Shown here: positions 53,616 through 63,682 of the stretch, piece by piece
How the letters are laid out: each line of letters opens with the position of its first letter
Numbering within the stretch: position 1 is the stretch's first letter
From: Polyangium jinanense
Lineage (GTDB): Bacteria; Myxococcota; Polyangia; Polyangiales; Polyangiaceae
Assembly: GCF_028435365.1 (NCBI RefSeq)
Contig: NZ_JAGTJJ010000004.1
Span: forward strand, 186,001-250,000
Length of the DNA stretch: 64,000 nt
Direction of reading: 5' to 3'
Made by a program: the position numbers and the translations under genes
Notes under the pieces: generated by a model
The model's input: only the letters and a program-made list of their open reading frames with translations
Told to the model about the DNA's origin: nothing
The model's database searches: none

Positions 53616-55334
53616 TCAGCGGGCCCGCCGCGGGGCCGCCTTCCAGCGCCGATGCATACGCGCCGCCCGCGCCCGGGAGAGGATCCGGTCACCCGGCAGC
53701 CACAACGAGCGCGGCCGCTCCTCCTGCCCGCGCGAGAGCATTTGCGTCGAGATACCCAGATCCGCCGCGATCTCGTCCGCGGCGATCGCGCCCGAAAGCG
53801 CGCCGCCCTCCATGTACCCTTGCGCGTCGAGGCTCGTGTGTTCCCCGGCGAAATGGAGGTTCTTGACCCGCTCCGACTCGGACCCGGTGATCGTCGTGTA
53901 TTGCCCGACCTTGTAGGCCGAATAGCTCCCCTTCGTGAACGGATGCGTCGGCCAGTGGAATCGCACGACCTTGTCGTTGTGGGCCGCTTTTGTTCCGGGG
54001 AAAACCTGCTCGAATTGATCAAGGAACTCGGCCGCGCGCTCCTCGGGGGTGCCCATGCCGATCGCCACGCCGCGATCGCCGCCCGTGAAGTTCGTGAGGA
54101 TGCCGCTCGCGCCCGGCTGTAGTCGGCTCGTCTCCCACGTCGATTGATACGGCAGATCCGAGAACGTCTCGCCATTCGAACCAGCGTCGCGCCACGGCTT
54201 CGAGGAAAAACCCACCATGAGCTTCGCGTTCGTGCCGTAGCCGAGCTCGGCGATGGCGCGCTTCTTCACGTCCGGCAACGCGACCTCGATCGAGACCTCG
54301 CGCAGCTTCGTGAACGGGAGCGCGAGCACCACGTGATCCGCCGTGACCTCGAAGTTGCCGCTTTCACGCGAGAACGTGAGCACGTACCGCCCGTCCGCCG
54401 CCTCCTTGAGCGAGACGAGCGCCGCGTCGAGCTCGATCTGCGCGGGATCGAGAGCCTCGGCGAGGCGCGTGGGGAACGTGTCGTTGCCGTCCTTCGCGTG
54501 GAAGAGCTCGTCGCTGTCGCCGAAGACCTCGAAGGACGAGGTGTCCGTCGAGATCAGGAACATCATGTTGAGCACGTTCGTCACGTCGGGCTCGAGGCCG
54601 TACTCGATGTTGTACGCGACCTCGAGCAGCGTCCGCACCGGCCCGCTCGCGCCGATCTGATCGAGCCACGCCGAGAGCGAGAGTTTGTCCAGCGCCTCGC
54701 CGCCGTTCGGTTTGTTGTAATAAACGAACAGGTCCTCCTGATCCGTGAGCGTCGCGAGGGCCTCGTCGATCTTCGTCGCGATGGGCTCGAATCCCATCAA
54801 GATCTCCGCCTCCGTGAGCTTCGCGCCCCCGATGTGGGCGACGAGATGCTCGAGGCTCTGATCGTCGTTCTTGTAATCGAGCAGGTCGATGCCGAGCTCG
54901 GCCGCGAGGTCGTGCATCGTTTGGTGCCCGGTGTCGATGAGCTCGCCGCCGAGCTCGCAGTGCTGGCCGTCGGGGAACGTCATCCGATCGGTGAACATGC
55001 GGCCGCCGATGCGCTTCGAGGCCTCGTACACGGTCGCGGAGACGCCGAGCTTTTTCAGTCGATACGCGCAGTGCAAGCCCGCGATGCCGCCGCCCACGAT
55101 CGCGATCGTGGGCTCACCTTCGACCGGAGGGTTCGCAGGGTCGTCGCCACACGCGCTCGCCGCGATCGGCAACGTGAGCGCCGCGGCGCTCATCTCGAGA
55201 AAGCGACGGCGCGGCAAGCTCGCGCGCTCGCGTTGCATCTCGAGGAGCTCGGCGGCAGGGACGCCGGTCTGGCGTGCGGCCCGGCTGATCTGGAAGAGAC
55301 GAGACAAGGATCGAAGCAGCGGTGTTCTCGCCAT
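53616..55334 (-). CDS. Flavin amine oxidase family oxidoreductase, exported
   Basis: A 572-residue flavoenzyme. The start at 55334 (MARTPLLRSL) is followed by a twin-Arg type signal at about residues 42-62 (LPRRRFLEMSAAALTLPIAA) that ends in ASAC, so it may be a Tat-exported lipoprotein. The dinucleotide motif is IAIVGGGIAGLHCAYRLKKL, followed by EASKRIGGRMFTDR and GGELIDTG. The C-terminal flavin-binding block is LHFAGEHTS...GYMEGGALSG. It oxidises an amine or amino acid, with substrate unknown. It is divergent from hemL across 112 bases. Confidence 0.87.
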   Translation of the reverse strand: MARTPLLRSLSRLFQISRAARQTGVPAAELLEMQRERASLPRRRFLEMSAAALTLPIAASACGDDPANPPVEGEPTIAIVGGGIAGLHCAYRLKKLGVSATVYEASKRIGGRMFTDRMTFPDGQHCELGGELIDTGHQTMHDLAAELGIDLLDYKNDDQSLEHLVAHIGGAKLTEAEILMGFEPIATKIDEALATLTDQEDLFVYYNKPNGGEALDKLSLSAWLDQIGASGPVRTLLEVAYNIEYGLEPDVTNVLNMMFLISTDTSSFEVFGDSDELFHAKDGNDTFPTRLAEALDPAQIELDAALVSLKEAADGRYVLTFSRESGNFEVTADHVVLALPFTKLREVSIEVALPDVKKRAIAELGYGTNAKLMVGFSSKPWRDAGSNGETFSDLPYQSTWETSRLQPGASGILTNFTGGDRGVAIGMGTPEERAAEFLDQFEQVFPGTKAAHNDKVVRFHWPTHPFTKGSYSAYKVGQYTTITGSESERVKNLHFAGEHTSLDAQGYMEGGALSGAIAADEIAADLGISTQMLSRGQEERPRSLWLPGDRILSRARAARMHRRWKAAPRRAR

Positions 55335-55446
55335 GAGTTCTCCCGGGTAAAAACGCAGCGGCGAAAAGGCCGCGGCGCGAAGAAAGCCCGCCGCAGGATA
55401 CCTCGGACTTGCCCTCGAACCCAAGGCGCGCATAGTCACCCGCCTC

Positions 55447-56721
55447 ATGTCCGACACGATCTCCCAGGCCCTCTTCGAGCGCGCCCGCGCTGTCATCCCC
55501 GGCGGCGTCAACAGCCCTGTCCGCGCCTTCCGCGCCGTCGGCGGAAACCCCGTGTTCATCGCCCGCGCCAAGGGCGCGCGCGTCTACGGCGAAGACGGCT
55601 CGGAGTACGTCGATTACGTGGGCTCCTGGGGCCCGGCGCTCCTCGGTCACGCGCACCCCGACGTCATCCGCGCCGTGCAGGAGGCCGCGGAGGGCGGGCT
55701 CTCGTTCGGCGCGCCGACGTCGCGCGAGGTGCGCTTCGCCGAGGCCGTGCACGCGATGTATCCGGGGATCGAAAAACTCCGCTGTGTCTCCTCCGGCACC
55801 GAGGCGACGATGAGCGCGATCCGCGTGGCCCGCGGCTTCACGCGCCGCGACGTCATCGTGAAGTTCGAGGGCTGCTACCACGGTCACGCCGATCACTTGC
55901 TGGTCAAAGCAGGCAGCGGCCTCGCGACGTTCGGCGTCCCCGACTCGGCCGGCGTGCCCGAGGGCACCGCGAAGACGACGCTGACGCTCGCGTTCAACGA
56001 CATCCCCGCGCTCGAAGCGCTGTTTTCAGCCCGCGGCAGCGAGATCGCGGCCGTCATCGTGGAGCCCGTCGTCGGCAACATGGGCTGCGTGCCGCCCGAG
56101 CCTGGGTTCCTCGAAGCGATCATCGCCCTCTGCCGCAAGCACGGCGCGCTCTCGATCTTCGACGAGGTGATGACGGGCTGCCGCCTCGCGCGCGGCGGCG
56201 CGCAGGAGCGTTACGGCCTGCGCGCGGATCTCACCACGCTCGGCAAGATCATCGGCGGCGGCATGCCGCTCGCGGCCTACGGCGGCCGGGAAGACGTGAT
56301 GAACGTGGTCGCGCCGCTCGGGCCCGTGTACCAGGCAGGCACGCTGAGCGGAAACCCGGTGGCGGTCGCGGCCGGGCTCGCGACGATCGAGCGGCTCGTG
56401 CCCGAGGTGTACGAGAAGCTCGAACGGCTCGGCGCCGCGCTCGAAGCGGGCCTGAAAGACGCGGCCGCGCAGGCGGGCGTGCCGGCCACGGTGCAGCGTG
56501 TGGGCTCGATGATCACGCTGTTCTTCAACGACAAACCCGTGCGGTCGTGGGCCGAAGCGTCGCAGAGCGACACGAAGCGCTTCGCGACCTGGCACGCGGG
56601 GATGCTCTCGCGGGGCATTTACTGGCCGCCGTCGCAATACGAGGCGGCGTTCCTCTCGGCGGCGCACACCGACGAGGACATCACGCGCACGGCCTTAGCC
56701 GCGCGCGCGTCGCTCGGCTGA
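55447..56721 (+). CDS. hemL: Glutamate-1-semialdehyde 2,1-aminomutase
   Basis: A 424-residue PLP enzyme that moves the amino group of glutamate-1-semialdehyde to make 5-aminolevulinate, feeding HemB. Motifs are [34 protein letters not shown], the PLP Lys K267 ([18 protein letters not shown]) and [15 protein letters not shown] notable change is [10 protein letters not shown], where C245 replaces the nearly invariant Phe or similar aromatic. Length is normal. It is divergent from the flavin oxidase. Confidence 0.93.
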   Translation: MSDTISQALFERARAVIPGGVNSPVRAFRAVGGNPVFIARAKGARVYGEDGSEYVDYVGSWGPALLGHAHPDVIRAVQEAAEGGLSFGAPTSREVRFAEAVHAMYPGIEKLRCVSSGTEATMSAIRVARGFTRRDVIVKFEGCYHGHADHLLVKAGSGLATFGVPDSAGVPEGTAKTTLTLAFNDIPALEALFSARGSEIAAVIVEPVVGNMGCVPPEPGFLEAIIALCRKHGALSIFDEVMTGCRLARGGAQERYGLRADLTTLGKIIGGGMPLAAYGGREDVMNVVAPLGPVYQAGTLSGNPVAVAAGLATIERLVPEVYEKLERLGAALEAGLKDAAAQAGVPATVQRVGSMITLFFNDKPVRSWAEASQSDTKRFATWHAGMLSRGIYWPPSQYEAAFLSAAHTDEDITRTALAARASLG

Positions 56722-56736
56722 CGACCGCCTCTTCGA

Positions 56737-57516
56737 TCACCGCCGCGTCTTCTTGCGCGCCACGCGGGCCACGAGGCCGGCGAGGACGAGCGCGAGCGCG
56801 GCGGGAGATCCGGGCGCCGAAGGCGAAGCGCTGCAAACCCCGGACGTCGGGCTCTCCTGGAACGGCGCGGGGCCGGGGCCGACGTCGCCCGGGATCGAGC
56901 CGCCCATCCCGCCGCCGCCACCGCCTTCGCCGCCCGCGCCGCCTGCGCCGGACGAGCTCGACGAGGACGCCGCGGTCGAGCTCGACGCGCTGCTGCTCGC
57001 GTTCGGGTCCGTGATGTTGACCGCGGCGCACGAGTAGTAATAGGGCTTCGAGGCGCCTTCCATGAACTGGCGGAGCTGGATCACGCAGTTCTGGCAAGGC
57101 GTATCGGGCACGGTGATGGTCGCGCTCACGAGCCCGCCCGACTGCGCGTTCGCGTCGTTCGCCTCGTAAAACACGGCGGCGTCGAGATCAGCGCGCTTGA
57201 CCGTGTCGATCGACTTCGTCGAGAGCGCCACGCGGAACTTGCCGTTGTGGTTGACCGTCTCCTTCCACGTGACCTGGAGCGGCTGACCGACGACGAGGTC
57301 CGTGACCTTGTAGCCCGAGGCCGGGCACGCCGTGGCGGAGCCGTCTTCGGCGGGATCCTCCGGCGCCGCGCCGAAATAACAGCCGCAAGGGCCGCTCTTC
57401 GCGTTGTCGTCGTTCGTGAGGGGTTGCGGGTTCATCAACACGGCGTGCGCAAACGCGCTCGAACCCGCGAGGAGAACCGCGGCGAAGGCAAAAAAGGCAG
57501 GAGATCGTGAATGCAT
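56737..57516 (-). CDS. Polysaccharide monooxygenase-like protein (SCE4755 type) with MYXO-CTERM-like tail
   Basis: A 259-residue secreted protein. The signal peptide is predicted to end before His24 (SAFA|HAVLMNPQPL), leaving an N-terminal His as in copper monooxygenases. A second candidate copper ligand is H90 in WKETVNHNGKF. The mature domain has several Cys (GPCGCYFG, PCQNCVIQL). A Ser/Gly-rich linker follows, then a C-terminal hydrophobic stretch plus basic residues (ALALVLAGLVARVARKKTRR), like a MYXO-CTERM anchor. The match to the Sorangium SCE4755-type family is by recognition. Oxidative activity is unproven. Confidence 0.75.
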   Translation of the reverse strand: MHSRSPAFFAFAAVLLAGSSAFAHAVLMNPQPLTNDDNAKSGPCGCYFGAAPEDPAEDGSATACPASGYKVTDLVVGQPLQVTWKETVNHNGKFRVALSTKSIDTVKRADLDAAVFYEANDANAQSGGLVSATITVPDTPCQNCVIQLRQFMEGASKPYYYSCAAVNITDPNASSSASSSTAASSSSSSGAGGAGGEGGGGGGMGGSIPGDVGPGPAPFQESPTSGVCSASPSAPGSPAALALVLAGLVARVARKKTRR

Positions 57517-57613
57517 GGCTACCTCGGACGAGCCGAGGGTACCCGAGACCCGCGGGGGACGGGAGAAAAGCCGTTGGACGGGAAAAACCCAGCCAGGCGA
57601 GAATGCGAAGGGC

Positions 57614-58525
57614 TCAGAACGAGCCGGGCGGCATGCTCGGCGGGACGGCCTTGACCTTGTAACGCATGCGGAAGGCCGCGATCGTGGCGCCGAGCTCGGC
57701 GCGCGAGACGAGCCGGCCGCGGCCGCGGATGCATTCGAGCAGCTCTTGATAAAGCTCGTAGAGGAGCATCTCGTCGACGAGCGTGTTCGTCGTCGCGGGG
57801 AAGAGCTGGTTGCGCACGGCGATCTTCGAGCTCGCCACCGCCTCGTCCGTCACGCGGACGAACCCGACGGCGTGGAAGTTGCCGGCCGCGTCGACGCCGA
57901 TCACGGACGACGCGACGGGGCTCTTGCATTTGCCCGACTCGTAGATGCGGCGGATGTTCCTGCGCACGTCGCCGAGCGCGCCCGTGGTGGGATCGAATTC
58001 CCCCGAGGAAGAAACGGAGCTGGCCGAGAGCGCCGCCGTCGAGCCGGGTCCCGCGGTGCCGAAGAGATCGATCTCGCCGCTGCGGAACGAGCGTGACTTC
58101 TCCCCGCCACTCGGCAGGCCCTTCGAGGCGAACCAGCTCTCCAGCATGAGCGTCATGATCTCGATGCTGTGGTGCTTCTTCGAGAGGTGGAAGGCGTGCA
58201 CCCGCACGAGCGGCAGGAGCAGCTTGCGGCAGATCTCGTTCTCCTGCTGCTGCTTGACGCTCGCCACGTCGGTCGGGTGCGAGGTGCCGTCGAACTGGAC
58301 GACGAAGAGCGGCGTGCGCTCCGTATCGACCGCGACGTAGTCGAACGTGGCGCGGGCGACGAACTGCAGGAGATCGTCCGAGAGCCCGTTGCCCTCCGTT
58401 CGGAAGACGTCTTGCGCCTTGACGCGCATCAGCACGCCTGCGCCGAGCCGCTTGCAGACGGTCGAAAGCCCGAAGCTGACTGCCTCTTCGGTGTGGTGAA
58501 CGAGCTTCTTCAGATTTCCGTTCAT
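57614..58525 (-). CDS. DUF2726-like protein
   Basis: A 303-residue cytoplasmic protein. The N-terminal half contains FDYVAVDTERTPLFVVQFDG followed by a Lys/Gln/Glu-rich EICRKLLLPLVRV segment, matching the DUF2726 domain, which has a restriction-endonuclease-like fold with E/D and K residues. The C-terminal half (about residues 170-300) is unrelated to known families. Nuclease activity is only possible by fold. No toxin-antitoxin, restriction or defence neighbours are visible. Confidence 0.6.
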   Translation of the reverse strand: MNGNLKKLVHHTEEAVSFGLSTVCKRLGAGVLMRVKAQDVFRTEGNGLSDDLLQFVARATFDYVAVDTERTPLFVVQFDGTSHPTDVASVKQQQENEICRKLLLPLVRVHAFHLSKKHHSIEIMTLMLESWFASKGLPSGGEKSRSFRSGEIDLFGTAGPGSTAALSASSVSSSGEFDPTTGALGDVRRNIRRIYESGKCKSPVASSVIGVDAAGNFHAVGFVRVTDEAVASSKIAVRNQLFPATTNTLVDEMLLYELYQELLECIRGRGRLVSRAELGATIAAFRMRYKVKAVPPSMPPGSF

Positions 58526-58594
58526 CGCGCGACCGCTTGCCTACGGTAGGCTGATAGCGCGGGTGACCGCAACCGGAGACGACAGCGATCCAAG

Positions 58595-59320
58595 GTGATT
58601 CTCTTTACAGGACCTGACGAAGGCCCAGGTTGCCCGCGAGTTCGCCCGAAAAAGCAGACGGGCGTCACGCCACACGCGGGAAGTCTTCGCGTTGCACTTG
58701 TGCTCTTCGCGCTCTTCGTTCTTGCTCCATGCCTCTCGCTCGGATGCCGGTCGGAGACGCCGCACGCGAGTACGTGCCCGGCAGGGTTTCGCGCCGACGC
58801 GAAGCGGGCCGAGGGGCTCCTCGCCAAGCTCGGTGAGGTGCCCGCGGGGGCGCGGGCGCGAGACCACGCGCTCGCGAAGGGCGGGGTGTCGTTCTGCTTC
58901 GGTCGCATCGCCGTGTCGGCGGTGACGACGTCGGGCGCGGTGCTGATCGACGAGGCGCTCGGCACAGAGGAAGCCGCGGCGCGGGTCGGGCACCTGCTCA
59001 CGCACGTGGCCGAAGGGCTCCGCGTAGAGCCGGGCGGCGGAGACGATGACTGCGAGGTGATCACGGCGCGTGCGCTCGCGGCAGAGGCGTCGGCGCTTTC
59101 GCTGGAGCTCGGGCTGCGCCGGGCGTTCGGGGTCGGTGCATCGGCGCGCATACGGTACGAGTTCGAAGGAAATTTCTGGGCGGCGCCTGCGGAAGCGCGC
59201 GAGGGGCTCGTGCTCGACTATCTGCGCGCGCATCCCGACGGCGCGCCGGGCATCGACGCGCTCGCCTCGGGTTATGCGCGGCGCTGTCGCGAAGCGCGGG
59301 ACGCGGCATCCACGCGCTGA
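58595..59320 (+). CDS. Lipoprotein, function unknown
   Basis: A 241-residue protein with a hydrophobic segment ending in the lipobox SLGC at about residue 51 from 58595. An internal GTG about 22 codons in would place the signal at the N terminus and may be the true start. The mature part is all-alpha in composition with HLLTHVAEGLRVEP and EVITARALAAEASALSLELG. No family recognised. Its last 49 bases overlap the convergent MYXO-CTERM gene. Confidence 0.6.
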   Translation: MILFTGPDEGPGCPRVRPKKQTGVTPHAGSLRVALVLFALFVLAPCLSLGCRSETPHASTCPAGFRADAKRAEGLLAKLGEVPAGARARDHALAKGGVSFCFGRIAVSAVTTSGAVLIDEALGTEEAAARVGHLLTHVAEGLRVEPGGGDDDCEVITARALAAEASALSLELGLRRAFGVGASARIRYEFEGNFWAAPAEAREGLVLDYLRAHPDGAPGIDALASGYARRCREARDAASTR

Positions 59321-59805
59321 CGGCGGCGCGCGAAGGCCGCGGCGCCGAGCCCGAGCGCGAGCGCGCCGAGCGAGGCTTCGAACGACCCGGATGATGCGAG
59401 CCGACACCCGCATCCGCTGTCGTTGCCGTCCGAGGAGGACGCCGCGGAGACACACACCTTCTGCGTCTTGCAGGTCGCGCCCTGCATGCACTCGTTGCCG
59501 TTCGGGCAGAGGGCTTCGATCTTCGGGGTCTCGAAGTCCATGGGGCTCGCGTCGGGCGGCAGGAGGCCGACGCAGGAGATCGTGGAGACACAAAGCGGCT
59601 GATCCTTGCATGTCTCGCCGTTGCCGCATTCCGCGTCGGAGGTGCACTCGATGGGTCTGCAGTAGGGCCCGCCGTGGCAGCTACCGCCCTCGGTGCCCTC
59701 GGGGCACTCGTCCGGCGGCGGCCCGACGACGTCCGCGCGCGCGGGCGTGACGAACGCGAGAGCCGAGAGCCCGAAGACCGCGATCCAGAAGGACGAACGC
59801 TTCAT
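59272..59805 (-). CDS. MYXO-CTERM surface protein, Cys-rich
   Basis: A 177-residue protein. The start at 59805 is supported by GGAGG 7 bases upstream. A signal peptide ends near TPARA. The mature region has about 14 cysteines, many in CxxxxC-like spacing (CTSDAECGNGETC, CPNGNECMQGATC). The C terminus has GCGC, then a hydrophobic segment and Arg cluster (LALGLGAAAFARRRQR), the MYXO-CTERM sorting signal, plus a further 15 residues. Function unknown. Confidence 0.75.
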   Translation of the reverse strand: MKRSSFWIAVFGLSALAFVTPARADVVGPPPDECPEGTEGGSCHGGPYCRPIECTSDAECGNGETCKDQPLCVSTISCVGLLPPDASPMDFETPKIEALCPNGNECMQGATCKTQKVCVSAASSSDGNDSGCGCRLASSGSFEASLGALALGLGAAAFARRRQRVDAASRASRQRRA

Positions 59806-59913
59806 CGACGAACCTCCACGCATCCTGCCCTACGCGATCCCGCGCGCGCCGTCGACAGCGAACGAGCCGCGTCGCAGCCTCGCGCGCCGCGCGCTACGTT
59901 CGGGGCAAGCGTC

Positions 59914-60945
59914 ATGGACTCTCTTCGTGCCCGCATCGCGCGACGCCTCGAGCGTGGGATCGAGCCTTCCCTGCCGGGTCGCGCGCTCGCAAGCGCATGG
60001 TCCGCGATCGCCGCTGCGCTCATCGCGCGTCCCGTGACGCTGCCCGAAGGCGCGCGGATCCTCGGCGTGGGCGGCGCGGTCCTTGGAGGCGCGGGCAAGA
60101 CGCCCGTCGCGATCGAGCTCGCGCATGCGCTCGCGCTCGAAGGTCACGACGTCGCGTTGATCGGACACGGCTACCGTGCGCACGCCGCTTCCGCACGTCG
60201 CGTCCTCCCCGCGGATCCCGTCGATCTCGTCGGCGACGACGCCCTCTGCGCGGCGCGCGCGCTCGCCGCCACGGTCGCGCCCGTCTTCGTGGCGAAGCGA
60301 CGTGCAGACGCGCTCGCGCTCGCGGTTCGGTCCGGAAAAACCCTCCTCGTCGTCGACGGTCTCCTCCAGGCATCGCCGCGCTGCCTCGACGACGCCATCC
60401 TCGTGCTCGATGGCGCGTCTCCCTTCGGCGCCGGCCTTTGCCCTCCGCTCGGCGATCTGCGCGCCCCCGCATCCGCGCTCGTCGAAGCGGCCGATCACGT
60501 CGTCGCGCTCGGCGGCGCGCGCTCGCCGGCTCTGCCTGCGTCCGCGGTGCCACTCGCCTCCTCGATCGACGGCGCCCTCGACGCGTCCGGCCGCCGCCAC
60601 GATCTCGCTTCCCTCGTGTCGCGACGCGTCGGCCTCCTCGTGGCCATCGCGCGCCCCGATCGCTTGCTCACCGCGCTCGATCGTGAGGGCATCCACCCTC
60701 GCGCGGCCCTTTGCCTGGCCGACCACGCTCGCTTCGACCCTGGGACCCTCGAGCGTGCCCGGGCCCTCCACCTCGACGCCTGGCTCACCACGGCTCGGTG
60801 CGCTACCAAGCTCCCGCCCTGGCTCGGCGGTGCTCCGGTCCTCGCCCTCGATCATCGGATCGACGTGGGCCCGCTCCTCGCTCGGCTCTCGTTTCGAGGC
60901 TCGCGCGAGGGCGCACCTGCCTGTGCTAGGCTCCCGGCCCCATGA
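59914..60945 (+). CDS. lpxK: Tetraacyldisaccharide 4'-kinase
   Basis: A 343-residue lipid A kinase. It phosphorylates the 4' position of the lipid A disaccharide at the inner membrane. The P-loop is in GGAVLGGAGKTPVAIELA, here with Ala-Val-Leu instead of the usual GNTVGGTGKTP. DLVGDDALCAARAL, DAILVLDGASPFG and ALCLADHARFDPGTLERA are further family blocks. The start at 59914 gives the normal length. It overlaps the next lipoprotein gene by four bases. The presence of lpxK implies lipid A synthesis in this organism. Confidence 0.85.
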   Translation: MDSLRARIARRLERGIEPSLPGRALASAWSAIAAALIARPVTLPEGARILGVGGAVLGGAGKTPVAIELAHALALEGHDVALIGHGYRAHAASARRVLPADPVDLVGDDALCAARALAATVAPVFVAKRRADALALAVRSGKTLLVVDGLLQASPRCLDDAILVLDGASPFGAGLCPPLGDLRAPASALVEAADHVVALGGARSPALPASAVPLASSIDGALDASGRRHDLASLVSRRVGLLVAIARPDRLLTALDREGIHPRAALCLADHARFDPGTLERARALHLDAWLTTARCATKLPPWLGGAPVLALDHRIDVGPLLARLSFRGSREGAPACARLPAP

Positions 60946-61529
60946 AATGGATGCGTTCGCTCAGGTTGGTCGTGACGGCGATGGCGCTCGTGAGCGCTCC
61001 TCTTTCGCTTTCGATTTCGACGGTCGGCTGCTCGGGCGGCTCGGGCGGCGCGAAGGCCCCGGATCTCAACCCCGGTGACATGCCGGCCGGCGCGAGCTGG
61101 ACCGGCGTCTACTTCAGCGAGCTCTACGGCTACCTGCACCTCGTCCAGGACGGCAACGCGGTCGAGGGCAAGTGGATCCGCCCGCACAAGGACAAGTGGG
61201 GCAAGCTGAAGGGCGAAGCCACCGGCGACGTCATCAAGTTCGAGTGGACCGAGTACACCACGGGCCTCGTCGGCCCCAACGCGTCGAAGAGCGGACGCGG
61301 CTACTTCAAGTACAAGCGCCCCGCGGGTGACAACGTCGACGACACGTTCGCCGGCGAGGTCGGCTTCGACAAGGACGAGGTCGGCGAGCCGTGGGACGCG
61401 GTCAAGCAGCGCAACGTGAACCCGGACCTCGCGTCGATCGGCGGCACGGGAGCCTCCGACCTCGGCGGCGGCGACTGGGATTCGGAGAACAAGGAACAGG
61501 GCGCGCCCGAGGAGCCGGCGAACCCCTGA
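60942..61529 (+). CDS. Lipoprotein coupled to lpxK
   Basis: A 195-residue protein with lipobox TVGC at about residue 30. The mature domain has GDMPAGASWTGVYFSELYGY, LHLVQDGNAVEGKWIRPHKD and a DDTFAGEVGFDKDEVG segment, all-beta in composition. Acidic and Gly-rich residues form the C terminus. Unknown family. Its ATG overlaps the lpxK stop (ATGA), so translation is coupled. It precedes gcvPB by 44 bases. Confidence 0.65.
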   Translation: MKWMRSLRLVVTAMALVSAPLSLSISTVGCSGGSGGAKAPDLNPGDMPAGASWTGVYFSELYGYLHLVQDGNAVEGKWIRPHKDKWGKLKGEATGDVIKFEWTEYTTGLVGPNASKSGRGYFKYKRPAGDNVDDTFAGEVGFDKDEVGEPWDAVKQRNVNPDLASIGGTGASDLGGGDWDSENKEQGAPEEPANP

Positions 61530-61573
61530 AACAAGGCTCGGGGACGTTCCCTCGCCCGAGCGAGATTGCGACC

Positions 61574-63073
<1,500 letters not shown>

Positions 63074-63080
63074 ACATGGG

Positions 63081-63111
63081 CTCCGGTTCGCCCCAAATTC
63101 GCGAACCGGAG
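63081..63111 (+). terminator. Hairpin after gcvPB
   Basis: A perfect 10-bp stem CTCCGGTTCG/CGAACCGGAG with an 11-base loop begins 8 bases past the gcvPB stop. Only two T residues follow, so the termination strength is uncertain. Confidence 0.55.
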
Positions 63112-63201
63112 TTGTCCGTGCGTACAATGTCGCCCGTCGGTCGCTCGCTCCCTCCCGGGAGCGGGCGATGTCAGAGCGTAAAGGCCTGAACGAGCAACGG
63201 C

Positions 63202-63519
63202 GTGTCCCGGACCATCACCGACAACGTCGGAGAAATCGAGACGATCTGCAAGACCGACCCTGCGCGTGTGGGGGATCTGGTCAAGCTCGTTTTCCGCTCG
63301 GACGATGACGCGGATCCGCCGTTCAACGTTCGGATCAAATCGCCCTCGGGCAAGGTGATCATCGAGCGGGTCCTGCGCGATCTGCCCACGGGCAAGCCCC
63401 AGAGCGCGCCGCCGATCGAGTTCACGGCCTCGGCCCCGGGCGCGTACAAGATCGAGATCTGGCAGCTCTACGGCAAGATTCGCGGAAACGCGGTGCTCAA
63501 CGTGATCCCGGCGATGTAG
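63202..63519 (+). CDS. Small protein of unknown function
   Basis: A 105-residue protein with GTG start (MSRTITDNVGEI). It has DLVKLVFRSDDDADPPFNVR, ASAPGAYKIEIWQLYGKIR, ending NVIPAM. The pattern is a small all-beta domain. No signal peptide, membrane segment or named family is seen. The next gene on the same strand is a MoxR-type ATPase 163 bases on. Confidence 0.55.
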   Translation: MSRTITDNVGEIETICKTDPARVGDLVKLVFRSDDDADPPFNVRIKSPSGKVIIERVLRDLPTGKPQSAPPIEFTASAPGAYKIEIWQLYGKIRGNAVLNVIPAM

Positions 63520-63682
63520 CGAGCGCCGCGCGCCGCTTTCAGGAATAAACGCGCCGCCGCGCCTGTCCAGGCGCCGCGAGCCTTGCTATGTGCACGCCGC
63601 ACGTCGGTCCCACGCGAGGCGCGGGATCGAGCCACGACGGCTTTGCGGCAACGCCCGCCCAGACAACCCCCCGGTTCATGCC

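Noticed and set aside
61530..61573. Glycine riboswitch upstream of gcvPB
   Set aside because: Only 44 bases separate gcvPB from the preceding gene, too few for the glycine aptamer, and no conserved GGAGAG-type core is present.
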